NCBI RefSeq assembly: GCF_018143015.1
Contig: NC_054751.1
Span: 23,760,425 to 23,824,424 of the forward strand
DNA length: 64,000 nt
Direction of reading: 5' to 3'
From: Lytechinus variegatus
Lineage: Eukaryota; Echinodermata; Echinoidea; Temnopleuroida; Toxopneustidae
In this document: piece after piece, positions 11,638 through 23,086 of the stretch
Layout of the letters: each line of letters starts with the position of its first letter
Position numbering within the stretch: the stretch's first letter is position 1
Made by a program: the position numbers and the translations under genes
Notes under the pieces: generated by a model
Databases searched by the model: none
The model's input: only the letters and a program-made list of their open reading frames with translations
Told to the model about the DNA's origin: nothing

Positions 11638-12240
11638 ATACCGTCTTTCTATCTTACCTATGGATACCTATGGATGCTTCTGAACGCAGTCTAAGACTCA
11701 GTATATTCAGTTCCTAATTCTGTCTCCTCTTTAGGTTGGCCAGATCATGTCCTGGTGGGTCAGCGTCAAACTTGTACTTCACAGGTTCACATCTCCAATA
11801 CTTATCCAGTCCATTCTCGAAGCTGTGGACACTGGGTGCATTTACTAATTCATCACTTAGGCTATTCCAAGGTTTCCTAATTCTTATGTAAAAAGAATTC
11901 TTACGTTTCTCAGTTACTGACCTCGGAATGTACAATTTTTATCATGACCTTTGGTAGGCCCATGCACCTGACGACCCAAATCTGGCACTACCTCTTGTGA
12001 AATAACTTACATACCTGTGAAATAACTTGTATGTTTCGATCATTATCTTCTCGTGCTCGGCGATATGCTAATGTAGGAAGTTTTAGTTGTATCAATCCTT
12101 GTTCATATTGAAGGTTCTTTACTTCAGGTACCAACTTAGTGGCCCTTCTTTGTACATTTTCTATTGCTTGAAAATCTTTACATTTATTTCCTATTTTCTT
12201 ATGAAGTTTCAATTCGTTATTGATTAATGACAATTTTTTT
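11638..12240 (-). pseudogene. CR1/jockey-like LINE 3' fragment
   Basis: On the minus strand, 12233-11988 encodes KDFQAIENVQRRATKLVPEV...LPTLAYRRARED, and 11935-11714 encodes VPRS/IPRSVTEKRKNSFYIRIR..PWNSLSDELVNAPSVHSFENGLD. These are the typical C-terminal segments after the reverse transcriptase of CR1/jockey-type LINEs. Stops and a frame change separate the two parts, so this is a dead 3' fragment. The duplicate copy in unit 2 is at 26246-26870. Confidence 0.75.
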
Positions 12241-12413
12241 TCACTGTAATGTGCATGACTGAAGCAACTTTTGTCAAGAGTCGTTCACTACACTCGCTCG
12301 CAGCAGGCGTTTATATAGTCTCTCGCATACTTACGAATTTATATCATGCAGCTTGTATACCAGTAAATTGAAGTTGATGACCTTGATTTAAGTGTTTTGC
12401 TTACTCTACTGTA

Positions 12414-13258
12414 GGGGAAGGCGGGATAAGTTGTGACACTTTTTGCATTTTGCATGTTAGAATTGATATGACTAGTAATATTGTAGAAATAAGTACCTTG
12501 CCTTTAAATTTGATTCTTGGGAAATGTTTTTCACCTATATATAACTTTCTACCCCCACACTGAAAGTCATCGTGACCTTTGAAAAAAAAACGATGTTAAA
12601 TGGCTCAACTTGCCCCATATATGGGGTAAGTTGTGCCACCGTCTGGGGTAAGTTGAGCCACAAAAACTATGTACATAATGTATGTGGGAAGAACCAGGAT
12701 GTCAATTTTTCATTTAAAGTCTTTTTACTTGCTAATTCTCTATAAATACTAACATCTTCTAAAAGTAAAAGAACTGTCATGTGAATTTACTCCTTACCGC
12801 CTGCATATCAATGGCTTTTTACAGTTTTTAATTTTTATATTATACATCACCATAAGAATTAACATGGCTCAACTTGCCCCATGTTGCTTTGGCTTAAATT
12901 ACCCCTGTCCGAACTTACTATGATATTTTCACATCCACACATTTCTTATGCATTCATCATGCAAAAAACTATGACAAGAATGAGAATCCATGATTGTACT
13001 TACAATATTGTTCTTATTTCTATAATATATTCAAAGACGTGTTTGGGTAAAAAGCACTTATCTATTTCACACCCTTATTTACTTTTTTGGCTGAAATTTG
13101 TATTTTTCCCTCTAAAAAAGTACTTTTTATTCAAAGTTGGAAATAAAGTGGTTGGGTTAAGGGTTATGCAATGGGTCATCAATAAATGACACTACAACAA
13201 TGTCTGACTCATTCATTATTAGCATGGGGGTGGTGGCCCAACTTGCCCCGCCTTCCCC
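12414..13258. mobile_element. MITE with GGGGAAGGCGGG ends, unit 1
   Basis: An 845-bp element with inverted ends GGGGAAGGCGGGATAAGTTG and the complement of GGGGAAGGCGGGGCAAGTTG, flanked by TA on both sides, as for Tc1/mariner-type elements. The interior repeats GGCTCAACTTGCCCC / GGGGTAAGTTGAGCC. The orthologous copy in unit 2 is at 27028-27874. Independent family members lie at 31051-31901, about 22250-23052, and 43346-43579. Confidence 0.85.
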
Positions 13259-15214
13259 TATACAGTGCGTATAAAAAAACGGGACAGATTTGAAAAGTCT
13301 ATAAAATTTTTGTTTCAAATTATGATGTCTATATTTTGGTGCTAATAGGTGCTCTAACGTCTTATCTTTGAAATGCAATTTTAAAAAAATGAGTTTTGTT
13401 CATGCTTGAGCGAACACGGGACGTTTTTGTTGGGGGTTCAAAAAGAGGCTTGCGCCAGAATTGCAGAATATGAGTAATATGATGATCAGACTTCTTGCTA
13501 ATCAGGAGAGTTCCTCTGGACCTTTTCATTATTTGACGCGGTTGACACAATTTTCGAATCATGCTGTCAAATTTTATTTACAAATTTATTTATTTACGTG
13601 ATTACTTGAATTATTTTGTTTTCTCATTTAAACTTCTCTTACCTTTTAATTTTCCTTCATAAGTAACTGAGAAAATAAGATTTTTTTGTCAACCCAAGCA
13701 AGAAGATTTGCATTATTAATTGGAAAAGCTTGTGATTATTCAAATCCTATTATTATATGAAACAAATTATGTTATGTACCTTTAAAAGACATGAATGTAT
13801 TTTTCAAGGGGTCATTGATTCTTTGACCAGTGGCACGTTAAATTGCTTGACAGGAAACACAGGAAGGGATTCATGTCTTTCAATGACAATGGTGTATTGA
13901 GTCAATTTTGAAGGAGCTAGATATGGCAGGTCGGGTAAAATGTATTAAAAAGTTGTGAGCGAGCGAAGTGAGCACGCAAATATTCCCACTTTTTTATTAT
14001 ATCAAATTTTGTGATAGATTTTGACATAATACTCAGAAAATCATATCATATTTTACTTTCTATCTTTCCTTTTATTTCCTGTACACTTTTTTTCTTGGTC
14101 ATGATTTTGTTTTAATTAAGGGGGGGAAGGCATCCCGAGCCCCCGCCCATCTGTGTGGCTCTGTTCAAAAGGTACAATAACCTTTGTAGCACACAATGAA
14201 AGGATTTGAAAAAATTCCACGCTCTCCCATATTTTGGTTGAAAATTGTTTTAGCTTGAAGAATTAAGGAATATTCAAAGCTAACAAAGAGCATATTAAAA
14301 AACGAAACATGCACACAACGAGGTGAGTCAGTCAATGATGTCCATCACTCACTATTTCTTTTGTTTTTTATTGATTGAATCATACAATATTTCATTTTTT
14401 ATAGATTTGACAATAAGGAACAAATTGACTGAACCATTTAGTATTAAACAATGCTAATTCCACACATTCAGGGAGGAATTAATCATTGTATCATTTGACA
14501 ATGAGGAGAATTTCATATTTCATATAACAAAATACAAAAGAAATAGTGAGTGGATGACGTCATAGTCTCCTCATTTTCATACAAGACAGGATAGGATGTG
14601 CATATAACTGTTTTGTGAAATTAAGCGAAATTTTAAAATGTTATAACTTTCTTATTTTACATCCGATTTTGATAAAATTTTTAGTGTTATGCTTGTTGGA
14701 TTTTCTGTTTTTATTGAATTCAATTTTTTTGTTGGGGTGGACTTGTCCTTTAAAACAAAGATGATGACTGAACATGTCAGCTGAGCGCAACTGCTTTTCT
14801 TTTCATTTTTTACTATTTTTAGTCATATTTAACTAGAATACATGAGGGATGGTGTCATCGTCTGGCTCATTCCGACCATACGGAAAATATATAAAATAAT
14901 GCTAAACTTTCAAAATTATAATGAACGAACTTTTTCATATTTCAATTAAATTGTTTTTGTTAATGCCTGTTAGATTTTACTCTTTTTCCCAACTTGATTT
15001 TGGGCCACACATTTTTTTCACTTCTCAAGAGTCAACCTTAAGAGAAAGAGAGAGAGAGGGGGGGGGGACAGGGAGAGAGATGGAGAGTGGGGGCACCTGC
15101 TTCTTTAAAAAATAGCTAAATTAAAAGTTAAACACACTCCCCTTTTTATCTAATTCTCAGGTCGGACGTCGTCTTACAAAGAAGTATACCCCTCTTTTTT
15201 ATATCAATCCTAAG
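13259..15214. other. Intergenic, unit 1
   Basis: AT-rich DNA with no supported gene, nearly identical to 27875-29432 plus the unit-2 pieces after 30730 and 34205. It contains a GA-rich stretch ending in a G run (15035-15067) and a pair of complementary segments at 14335-14560 (ACTCACTATTTC...GAAATAGTGAGT) that mark a small inverted-repeat element. Confidence 0.7.
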
Positions 15215-15471
15215 TTGTCGACAGTAATGACGGCACGGTCACAACGAAACAGTCGCTTTGATTGGCTGTTACCCTTTAGTGATGGGCGGGACTTCGTCCT
15301 CTTCTCAACCAATTAGAATTAACAAACATGACGAAGTACTCTTCCACGTATCTTCTTTGTAATCATAAAATGCAATCACTGTCTCTTAACAAATCAGACA
15401 GCCATTCTAATTTCAGAAAAAAAGGCCAGAGAAGTACCACATCGTGAAGAAAAGAAGATATAGACTTAAAG
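15215..15471 (+). promoter_or_regulatory. Gene B promoter and non-coding exon
   Basis: A block strongly conserved with 34525-34783 in front of gene C. It contains an inverted CCAAT box (ATTGG, 15261), a GC box (GGGCGGG, about 15284) and a CCAAT box (15309). A non-coding exon ends at 15471 with the donor AAAG|GTAAGG. The 5'UTR intron is 15472-15908 (acceptor AACAG|GAGC). The transcription start is not readable; conservation between paralogues is the main evidence. Confidence 0.6.
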
Positions 15472-15960
15472 GTAAGGAAATTACATTTCTCCAAGTCTCA
15501 TCAATTCTTCATCACATCTATTACTTCGGCTAATTGCATTGATGTTTCTGCAAAGGGTGCGCAGAGATAATCTGAGCTTTTTTCAAAGTCAACATTTCTG
15601 CTATAATTTTCAAGTAGTGAAAAAACCCAAACAAGAGTGTGTATATTGGTAAAGAGAGTGGGGTATGTCTTCACCCCTTGACTAAGGCTGATGGTGCCAT
15701 ACTTAAGAAATTTTAGAAATACACCCATTTCTATTTCATTCCCCCTCTCATCTTTCGAAATATAGACCCACCATTATCATTGACTCGAAAATTTATGCGA
15801 GTCGTGCATGTCTCAACCATCTTGAGTTGAGTATTCCTCTAGTATTGAACGATCTTTTTGAATCTTTAATTAATGCGATACGTAAACAAATTCCTCTAAC
15901 TCCAACAGGAGCATCAAATCCCTAGCTGTAACATCGGAATCCAGGACATTCTAATTCAAG

Positions 15961-16048
15961 ATGACCAATCTATTACTCTGGATGATTTCTGTTACCACTA
16001 TTGCTACTGCTTCTGGTCTCACCATTGACGTAGACGGTCCGATCAGTG
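15961..16048 (+). CDS. Gene B exon 1, signal peptide of collagen-like protein
   Basis: Start of the complete gene B, a secreted 280-residue protein built from four exons (15961-16048, 18395-18514, 21861-22010, 23087-23571). The ATG follows ATTCAAG and is the first in the exon that begins at 15909. The exon encodes MTNLLLWMISVTTIATASG, a typical signal peptide with predicted cleavage near residue 18, then LTIDVDGPIS. It ends in phase 1 at G|GTATGT. The full product is signal peptide, short N-terminal segment, CSLC pair, collagen triplets (residues 38-61), linker (71-119) and C4-like domain (121-280). It is likely an extracellular, trimer-forming matrix or recognition protein; the function is inferred from the architecture only. 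Confidence 0.87.
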
Positions 16049-18394
16049 GTATGTAGTCTTCTGAATATCTTAAAACGGGTTGATAATATCTAATGATATT
16101 CACATTTTTATATTAATTGATTTGGGCTGCAACGACTCTGAATTATGCATGATTCCAACCAGGAGCTGATCCAAGATTTTTCCAGGGGGGGGGGCAATTT
16201 TCTACACTAAAAAATTAACAAACCCCCCATAAAAAAGGTGATTTAGGTCAGGAATAAAATGAAAGCTACAAAAAAGCTATTTACTACAAAATGGAGGTAA
16301 TTTTCTTCCAAGAAAAATTTGACCATAAAAAATAAATAAATGAATAAATAAAGTATTCACTACAAAATGGAAGTCATTTCGTTCCACGAAAATATGACAA
16401 GCAAAAGTTCCAAATTCCAAATATAGGTAGCCCGAAAATAAAGCGTATTAAAAATTGAATGATTAATATGAAAGTTATATTGTCTTTTAAAAGCTTCATT
16501 TACAAGGTTTTATATCAATGAAGTGGAAAAAAAAATATTATATGCACGTTATGCTATTCCAATCATGTATATTTGATAGCCGCTCATTTCACATTATTTC
16601 ATATTTCTTTTGTATTTCATTTAAGTCTTTTACGGATAAAAAACAATATAAGACAGCAACATCAAATGCATAACAAATTCCAAGTTAGATAGAAATGAAA
16701 AGAATGCCTGCTAAAAGTCACGTATTAATCTCCATACTTGCGCCAACACAAACTTTAAATTCAAGAAAACCTTTCGTGTACTATTTATTTCACTATTTAT
16801 TTCTATCTCTGTCTATATTTTAATTATTCACTTCGGCAAATAACCAATACATTGATATAGTCCTCCGATAAATACACGTATGCGTATATATCGAACTCAA
16901 TATACATGAAGTATAATAGGATATTGAATATTTACCTACCTTTTCCACTGGTGGACTTAAGTGGTAAAAAGAGTTAACTGGATAACTGTAGGCAATAATA
17001 ACCTCAATGCTTGATGCTTATAAAAAAATGAACTACAATAATGACATAACGGGTATGTTTAAAATGTAACTTAAACTTTAACTTAATTTGAAGAAGCTAA
17101 AAGCAATTCAGAAACATAATCATTAAGGTATTTGGAATGAATTATGGACAGGGATGTATTAGTTTTCATTCATATTTACTCAGAATTATGATGCCTTTTC
17201 TCGGCACCCTAATAATGGTACAGAGATGAACCATGCAGTAAAGATGCAAATTTGAACATTTCGTAACGTCTATTATGCTCCTTAAAAGGTGAAAATGTTG
17301 CACTTCTGAGGATGCAATCGAGCATTTATTGGTACAAATAATAGTAATAGTGTGAATGGGTGCACCTTTTCCCAATAGGGTGCAAAATTACACCCCAAAG
17401 GAGCTAACAATGATTCATGAGCAAACTTGACCTTTATTTCTTAGTGTGAATATTGCCACGATCAGGCGCGGATCCAGGATTTTCCAAGGGGGGGGGGCAC
17501 ATTTTTCCGAGGAAAAATATGACAAGCAAAAACAAAACAAAACAAAAAAAGGTCTTCATTATCAAGGGGGGGGGGGACACTTCTGTTTTAACGGTATTTT
17601 TACATTACACATTTTAATTTTGCTTCTCAAGGGGGGGGGGGGAGAGGGCAAAGGCCGGCTGTGCCCCCCGTCCTGGATCCGCCCCAGTGGCCACTGTGAT
17701 GAAGTTCATTTGGGGCAATATAGTTAAAGGGGAAGCTAATCCTGACGAGGTTTATTGTAAAAAAATAGCAGAAAAAATATTGGTGAAGATTTGACGAAAA
17801 TCAATCAAATATTAATATAATAATAATAATAATACCAACATGCTTAAATAGCGCATATCACTGCCAAATGCGCTTCATTTGATTATTAACCCCGGCCTTA
17901 GCACCGCAGCCTTTTACAGCGCGAAGGCATTTCAAGGAATAAATTCCTGCCAGGTACCCATTTACCTCACCTGGGTCGAGTGCAGTACATTGTGGATAAA
18001 TTTCTTGCCGAAGCAAATATTAACAAAAAGTTATAATGTTATTTTGGAGGATTTGTGACATCATATGCGAGTAGCTTCCTCTTGTATCGCGAATTAAGGG
18101 GGGAAAATCAGTGAAATGTCATTGAAAGTATTGAAAATGGGTTTTATTGTAGGCCTATCTTCATTATGCATCAACCGAAAAATTATTTCATACCCACTCC
18201 CGAAAGAAGAACATGTTTAGTCATGAATTATAAATATATATATATTGCTTTGCGATTTTTTTCAAACCTTCACCATTTTGTCTTATTCATTTTTCTCCTT
18301 TCCAACACAACATTTATGACCAAGGCTGGATTCCCCTATAAACAAGAAAATTGAGATACATTTACAGTAAATTTGATCTTTTTTTTCATGTCAG
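16049..18394. other. Intron 1 of gene B
   Basis: AT-rich intron whose first part matches intron 1 of gene C (35378-36700). It contains a G-rich-ended small element at 17461-17690, with inverted ends GCGGATCCAGGA and TCCTGGATCCGC, and a SINE tail at 17840-18020 (GGTACCCATTTACCTCACCTG) related to 53052-53320. There is no other support for a gene. Confidence 0.7.
17461..17690. mobile_element. Small transposon with GGATCCAGGA inverted ends
   Basis: Inverted ends (GCGGATCCAGGATTTTCC...; ...GTCCTGGATCCGCC) followed internally by long G runs at 17489, 17566 and 17630. Similar G-rich-ended pieces occur at 10322-10551, 8670-8770 and 16170-16200, so this is a family. It is absent from intron 1 of gene C. 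Confidence 0.7.
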
Positions 18395-18514
18395 GTCCGT
18401 GTTCTCTATGTCCAGAAGGAGCTCCCGGTCCCCGTGGACCACCTGGAGACATTGGCCTACCGGGAAGAGACGGTCGTGATGGGAGGGACGCTTCGTGTAA
18501 TGGCCAACTATCAG
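18395..18514 (+). CDS. Gene B exon 2, collagen triplets
   Basis: A 120-nt exon, phase 1 at both ends, with acceptor TGTCAG|GT and donor TCAG|GTAGAA. It completes the Gly split from exon 1 and encodes PCSLCPEG, eight uninterrupted Gly-X-Y triplets (residues 38-61: GAP GPR GPP GDI GLP GRD GRD GRD) and ASCNGQLS. Cys 32 and 35 before the triplets and Cys 64 after them could link the chains of a trimer. Both exons 2 and 3 are symmetrical (1-1) modules, so either can be skipped or duplicated without a frameshift. Eight triplets is very short for a collagen helix. Confidence 0.88.
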
Positions 18515-18554
18515 GTAGAATAATGGTGACGACGGGAGTCAAAGTGTTGTTAAT

Positions 18555-18704
18555 ACCTCAGTCACATTTGCTCTACGGCGAGTCGAAACCGTTTTAACAT
18601 TTTTTCGTACCAGCTACATAATTATAGATGGTTTGAATAAAAATGAATAAAATGGCTGTTTTCGACTCGCTGCACGGCCTCCTTAGAACAAATGTGACTG
18701 AGGT
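18555..18704. mobile_element. Palindromic MITE copy in intron 2 of gene B
   Basis: Ends ACCTCAGTCACATTTGCTCT and the complement AACAAATGTGACTGAGGT. It is a diverged member of the 2783-2936 family, 40 bp downstream of exon 2. It is followed by a GATAATGATAATG-type simple repeat to about 18800. Confidence 0.8.
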
Positions 18705-19634
18705 GTCGATGATAATGTCAGGAATAATGATAATGAAAATAAAGATAATTGATTATAATAATGAGAATGATAATATTAATGATAATTATTGATGATAATG
18801 TCACCCGATGACACAAACTTGATACACTTTTTATTCCGCTTCATTAGAGCTAGTATACCAGAACCAGGAAGGAAATAGTGCTATTTCAGTAAAAAAAATA
18901 CTAAGAAATACAATCGTTATGTGCAATATCCTAACTCCATATTTGCTAAGTATTGGAAAAAAATCTTCGATTTACCGTAATCCAAGCAGTCAGGGTGGCG
19001 TCACAGTCATGCGACATTGTTATTTTTTCAATTGATAATGGGCAATTTCGAGTGACACGACACAGACCTTTATTGTATACTCTACTTTCTTCGTCGTCTT
19101 AACTTTTTCATCAAAGACTTTAACATTCCTAATGTGGGAAGGGGTGCCCCTGTCCCCAAACTGTCGCCCCTGGTAAGTGTCATAATCGAGAGAGCGAGGG
19201 AAGTCACTCTTCTATCTTAGTTACTATCTTTTTCTTAATCATACAATCTTTCTTTGTCTTTGTATAATTTCTCCCATACATGTACCATAGAGCTATAGCT
19301 CTCAGCATGTACTGTATTTCAGCAAAAGCTTCGATCCAACTAGGGCATGGCGGCTTGTCATTGTTCAAAACCCACCGACACCCGACTAAGGAAATTAAAA
19401 TTGGTATAGTGTCGAAAATCTGTTTATCTGACCGTCAGTCGAATTGGGATCGCCCTAGGCACTTGGTGCATAAATATAAACAAAATAAACATTCAAATAA
19501 TTATATACAATATATCAATGTGACAATAATCAAACTTAACAATGCATGTAATACAAAATTGTATATCAAAGGGATGGACCCGTTTCAGATTATTAATAAC
19601 CAACCTGTTCTTCCCCGGGGTCCCTGCACTAACC

Positions 19635-19785
19635 CGTCTCTGTGGTCTAGTGGTTAAGGCACCGGTGTTCCAAGCTGGGGGCCCGGGTTCGATTCCCGGT
19701 AAATAATTTTTTGTCTCTGCCCGGAATCGAACCCGGGCCCCCAGCTTAGAATGCCGGTGCCTTAACCACTATAGACCGCAGAGAC
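19635..19785. mobile_element. Two opposed tRNA-derived SINE heads
   Basis: A plus-strand head (19635-19700: GTCTCTGTGGTCTAGTGGTT... GGTTCGATTCCCGG) and a minus-strand head (19785-19713) lie tail to tail. The anticodon loops differ from each other and from 779-847. SINE body sequence with GTCGAAAATCTGTTTATCTG lies on both outer sides (19385-19440, 19810-19880). Confidence 0.8.
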
Positions 19786-20124
19786 GGGCTAGAGGCTTGG
19801 GCGACCCCGATCCGATTGACCATCAGATAAACAGATTTTCGACATCACTGATTAAATTCTCTTTGTCGGGTGTCGATGAGTTTTGAACAATGACAAGTCG
19901 CCATGCCTCAGCTGCAAAGCAATTAGTGCTTAGATTCAGTAAATGTATGGAACAATATACAAATGTGAGAAATTGTATGTACAATAGCTTTGCCAACTCT
20001 TTTATTCAAATATATGTTTTCAAATGAATGAATCCGAATGAAGAGATCAATGGTATTTTAGGCATAGCTCAAATCAAGGTTCCCCAGAGCTATCTGCCCT
20101 TGGAAAAATTAGTGAGGCCGAAAA

Positions 20125-20350
20125 AAATGCCTCTGTCGGGAATCGAACCAGGGGCTCCATGCAGCTTAGAACGCCGATGCCTTAACCACTAGACCACAGA
20201 GACGGGTTAGTGGCTGGGGCGACCCAGATCAGATTGACGACCAATCGGATTGGGGTCGTCCTAGTCACTATAACCCGCCTCTGTGGTCTAGTGGTTAAGG
20301 CATCGGCGCTCTACGTGGGGGTCCCGGGTCCGATTCCTGGCAGAGACATT
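20125..20350. mobile_element. Two further tRNA-derived SINE heads
   Basis: A minus-strand head at about 20203-20130 and a plus-strand head at 20278-20347 (CTCTGTGGTCTAGTGGTTAAGG, then GGTCCGATTCCTGGCAGAGA). They are the same family as 779-847. The plus copy continues into the tail TTTTTTTCGCCTCATCAATT. Confidence 0.75.
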
Positions 20351-20639
20351 TTTTTCGCCTCATCAATTTTTCCAAGTGTAGACATAGCTCAAAATTTTGA
20401 CCCTCTGAAATATTGACAGAGAGAAAGATTCCAAACATAAATAACAATAACTGTTTCTAAGCACTTGCTTTGATTCAGCTGAGGCATGGCGGCTTGTCAT
20501 CATTTAAAACTTATCTACGCCCGACAAAGGAAATTTAATTAATGGGGTCGAAAATATGTGTGTGTGTGTATTTGAGTTTTGTCAGACGTATATCAATCAG
20601 ATATGATTATTTACGTCTGGGACCGACCTTTAGCGTCAC

Positions 20640-20725
20640 CATCCGAAAGACGCGACCAGGACTCGAACCTCTGCATCAATTTGTAACTTCCCACAGCTTG
20701 GATTACAGGCGCACGCCACAACGCC
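20640..20725 (-). mobile_element. tRNA-like SINE head of another family
   Basis: The minus strand reads GGCGTTGTGGCGTGCGCCTG, then an AGGTTCGAGTCCTGG B box. It is probably a different tRNA-related SINE. There is no clean cloverleaf acceptor, so it is not called as a tRNA gene. Confidence 0.5.
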
Positions 20726-20831
20726 CAGTCAATATGTTAATCTGACGGTCAATCGAATCGGGGGGCGCCCTAGCCACTATATCCGCCTCTGTGGTCTAGT
20801 GGTTAAGGCACCGCGTTCTATGGCCGGGTCC

Positions 20832-21664
20832 AGAGGTGTCGATCCTGGGGGGGGGGCGATCACCCCACCAATGAAAATATTGGGGGGGGGGCAAATATAT
20901 CGTTTTGCCCCCCCCATAATTCCGCATGTGCAAAAAAAATAAAATAAGATAGTAATGTAACACAGAAATCAGCAAGCGAGATTGAGATAAACAACTCATT
21001 CTTTATTCAAAATCGTGCTCAAAATGTCCGCTTTTCAGATTGGATCGCGCTCGCATCATTTCTGTAGCAAAAACCCATACTTTTCATGATTAAATAGGTG
21101 AATAGAATGTCCCGTTTTCAGTTTAAAACCCTAAAGAACTCCCGCTTCGATTTGCAATAATGTTTTGTTGGATCTTATTTTAATTATCTTGTTTCTTTAT
21201 TAAAAACGTCCATAAATGTCAATTTTTTCAGATCGAAATATCAAAATTTTCAACTAGCGCTTCGCGCTCGCATCTATTTTTTTTTTCAGATACCCCTCTT
21301 AATCAATGGTACCAAAAATGCTTAGAATGTCAGGCTTTCAGGTCTCAGCTCGCTCTCGGCACTCGCATTTTCTGTGTAGTGAGATATGTATTCTCCTCAT
21401 AAATTACTACAAACATTCCTAAACAGACACCTTTTTCCTGTGCGGTATATTAAAAATTTCAGCTCGCGCTTCGCGATCGCATTAATTTGTTGGTGAGATA
21501 CATATATATATATATATATATATGACTCATGAATGAGATAGAATGAATGAGATGAATGAGATAGAATGAAATGTGTGTGTTTGAGTTTGTGTGTTTGTCT
21601 TGCCTTTGGAAAGTTGATTCATGATTTTGCCCCCCCCCAATCTGAAAAATGGTTCGACGCCCCT
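20832..21664. mobile_element. 833-bp transposon inserted into a SINE
   Basis: Inverted ends AGAGGTGTCGATCC and AGGGGCGTCGAACC (complement), flanked by GGCCGGGTCC at 20822-20831 and 21665-21674. It splits a SINE head whose halves lie at 20785-20821 and 21675-21695. The interior has repeats of the type GCTCGCGCTTCGCGCTCGCA and a TA microsatellite at 21500-21523. A related copy in opposite orientation is at 38724-39596 in gene C. Confidence 0.82.
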
Positions 21665-21860
21665 GGCCGGGTCCCAGGTTTGATTCCCGGCAGTGACATT
21701 TTTCGGCCTCACCAATGTTTCCAAGGGTAGATAGCTCTGGGGAACATTGATTCAAGCTACGCCTACCATTGTTCTCTTCATTCATTTCTTTCACAATATA
21801 CTTATAATTATACATACACATAATTTATTTATATTCAAAACATTTGTTCCCCGTCTTCAG

Positions 21861-22010
21861 GAATGCCGAGTCCTGTAGATCAAACGAATGATGGTAGCAG
21901 TGAAAACACGAGTGGTAGTAATACAGTAATCAATGTCAATAGTAGTGGAGCTGTGTATATAAGATGGGGTAGAGATGTTTGTGTTGATGGATCAGAACTG
22001 GTTTATGCTG
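21861..22010 (+). CDS. Gene B exon 3, linker
   Basis: A 150-nt exon, phase 1 at both ends, acceptor CTTCAG|GA, donor G|GTAAGA. It encodes residues 71-119 (MPSPVDQ...GSELVYA) with sequons at Asn85 and Asn96 and Cys110. It differs from genes A and C by a Gly-to-Ser change at residue 89 (AGTGGTAGT versus AGTGGTGGT). It shares almost all other bases with the other copies. Confidence 0.88.
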
Positions 22011-22249
22011 GTAAGAAAACATTTTAAAAAATACGTTGTATTAATTACCTTTTATTCAATTTCATTGATTCACGCAGTTCAGTGGACAAAAAGCTGTGCG
22101 ATGGGGGAGGGGACAGTAACTATATTTTACAACAGAGTTAAAAGCAATATGGCAACAAATATAAGAATATTTTGTAAAAATAATGGAAATTAGAATATAC
22201 AATAACTACAATCGAATAGCATGTTATATAATCTTCTGCTGAACTGTAG

Positions 22250-23052
22250 CTAGGGACACTTATTGCTTTTTGCATGTTAAACTTGATATATCTTGTACAA
22301 ATAAGTACCTTGCCTTAAAATTTAATTCATCTGAAATATTTTTCACCTATGTGTAACTTCTAAACCCCAGACTGAAAGTCATTGTCACCTTTGAAAAAGA
22401 AATGTCAAATGGCTCAACTTGCCCCATCTGTGGGGTAAGTTGAGCCACCTTCTAGGGGTAAGTTGAGCCACAAAAAACAATCTACAAAAAGTATATAGAG
22501 GTAAAACCATCACGCCAATTTTTTTTATTTAAAGTCTTTTCACTTGCTAATTCTCCATAAATTCTAACATCCTCTAAAAAAGGAGAGAACATTTACATAA
22601 ATTAACTCCTTTCTGCCCGTTTATCGATGGCTTTTCAAGGTTCAACTTACCTCATGTTGGGTGGATTAAGTCACCCCACTCCGAACGTAATGCGGTAACT
22701 TTGCATGCATACATTTCTAATACATCCATCATGTAAAGGACTATGACAAGAATTAAGATCCATAATTGGACTAACAATGTTGTTCGTTTGTCTTTCTTGT
22801 GTTTAAAGACGTGTGTGTGTAAAAAGCACCTGTCTATTTCACACCCTTTTTAATTTTTTTTGGCTGAAATTTGTATTTTTCCCTAGCTCTAAAAAGGTAC
22901 TTTTTGTTAAAAATTTGAAAACAATGTGGTGGGGTAAGGGGTTATGCAATGGGTCATCAATACACTTCACTAACACAATTCCTGACTCATTCATTATTGG
23001 CCTGGGGCTGGTGGCTCAACTTGCCCCAATGCTCAACTTACCCGCCTTCCCC
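22250..23052. mobile_element. MITE with GGGGAAGGCGGG ends, in intron 3 of gene B
   Basis: The right end is intact (...CTTACCCGCCTTCCCC). The left inverted end has been lost or altered: sequence similarity to the family begins at about 22265. The target in genes A and C is GAACTGTA/CTT or the like, here interrupted. The insertion leaves only 34 bp of original intron before exon 4. Confidence 0.8.
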
Positions 23053-23086
23053 TACTTATAAGCATTGTTGTGTATGCAATTTGTAG

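Noticed and set aside
11211..11717. Long ORFs across the 15-bp array (and 9459-10028) in several frames on both strands
   Set aside because: They follow directly from a repeat whose length is a multiple of three and which lacks stops; no protein family or splice context.
12881..13189. 102-residue ORF repeated at 27497-27805
   Set aside because: It lies inside the GGGGAAGGCGGG MITE and is not kept in the other family members.
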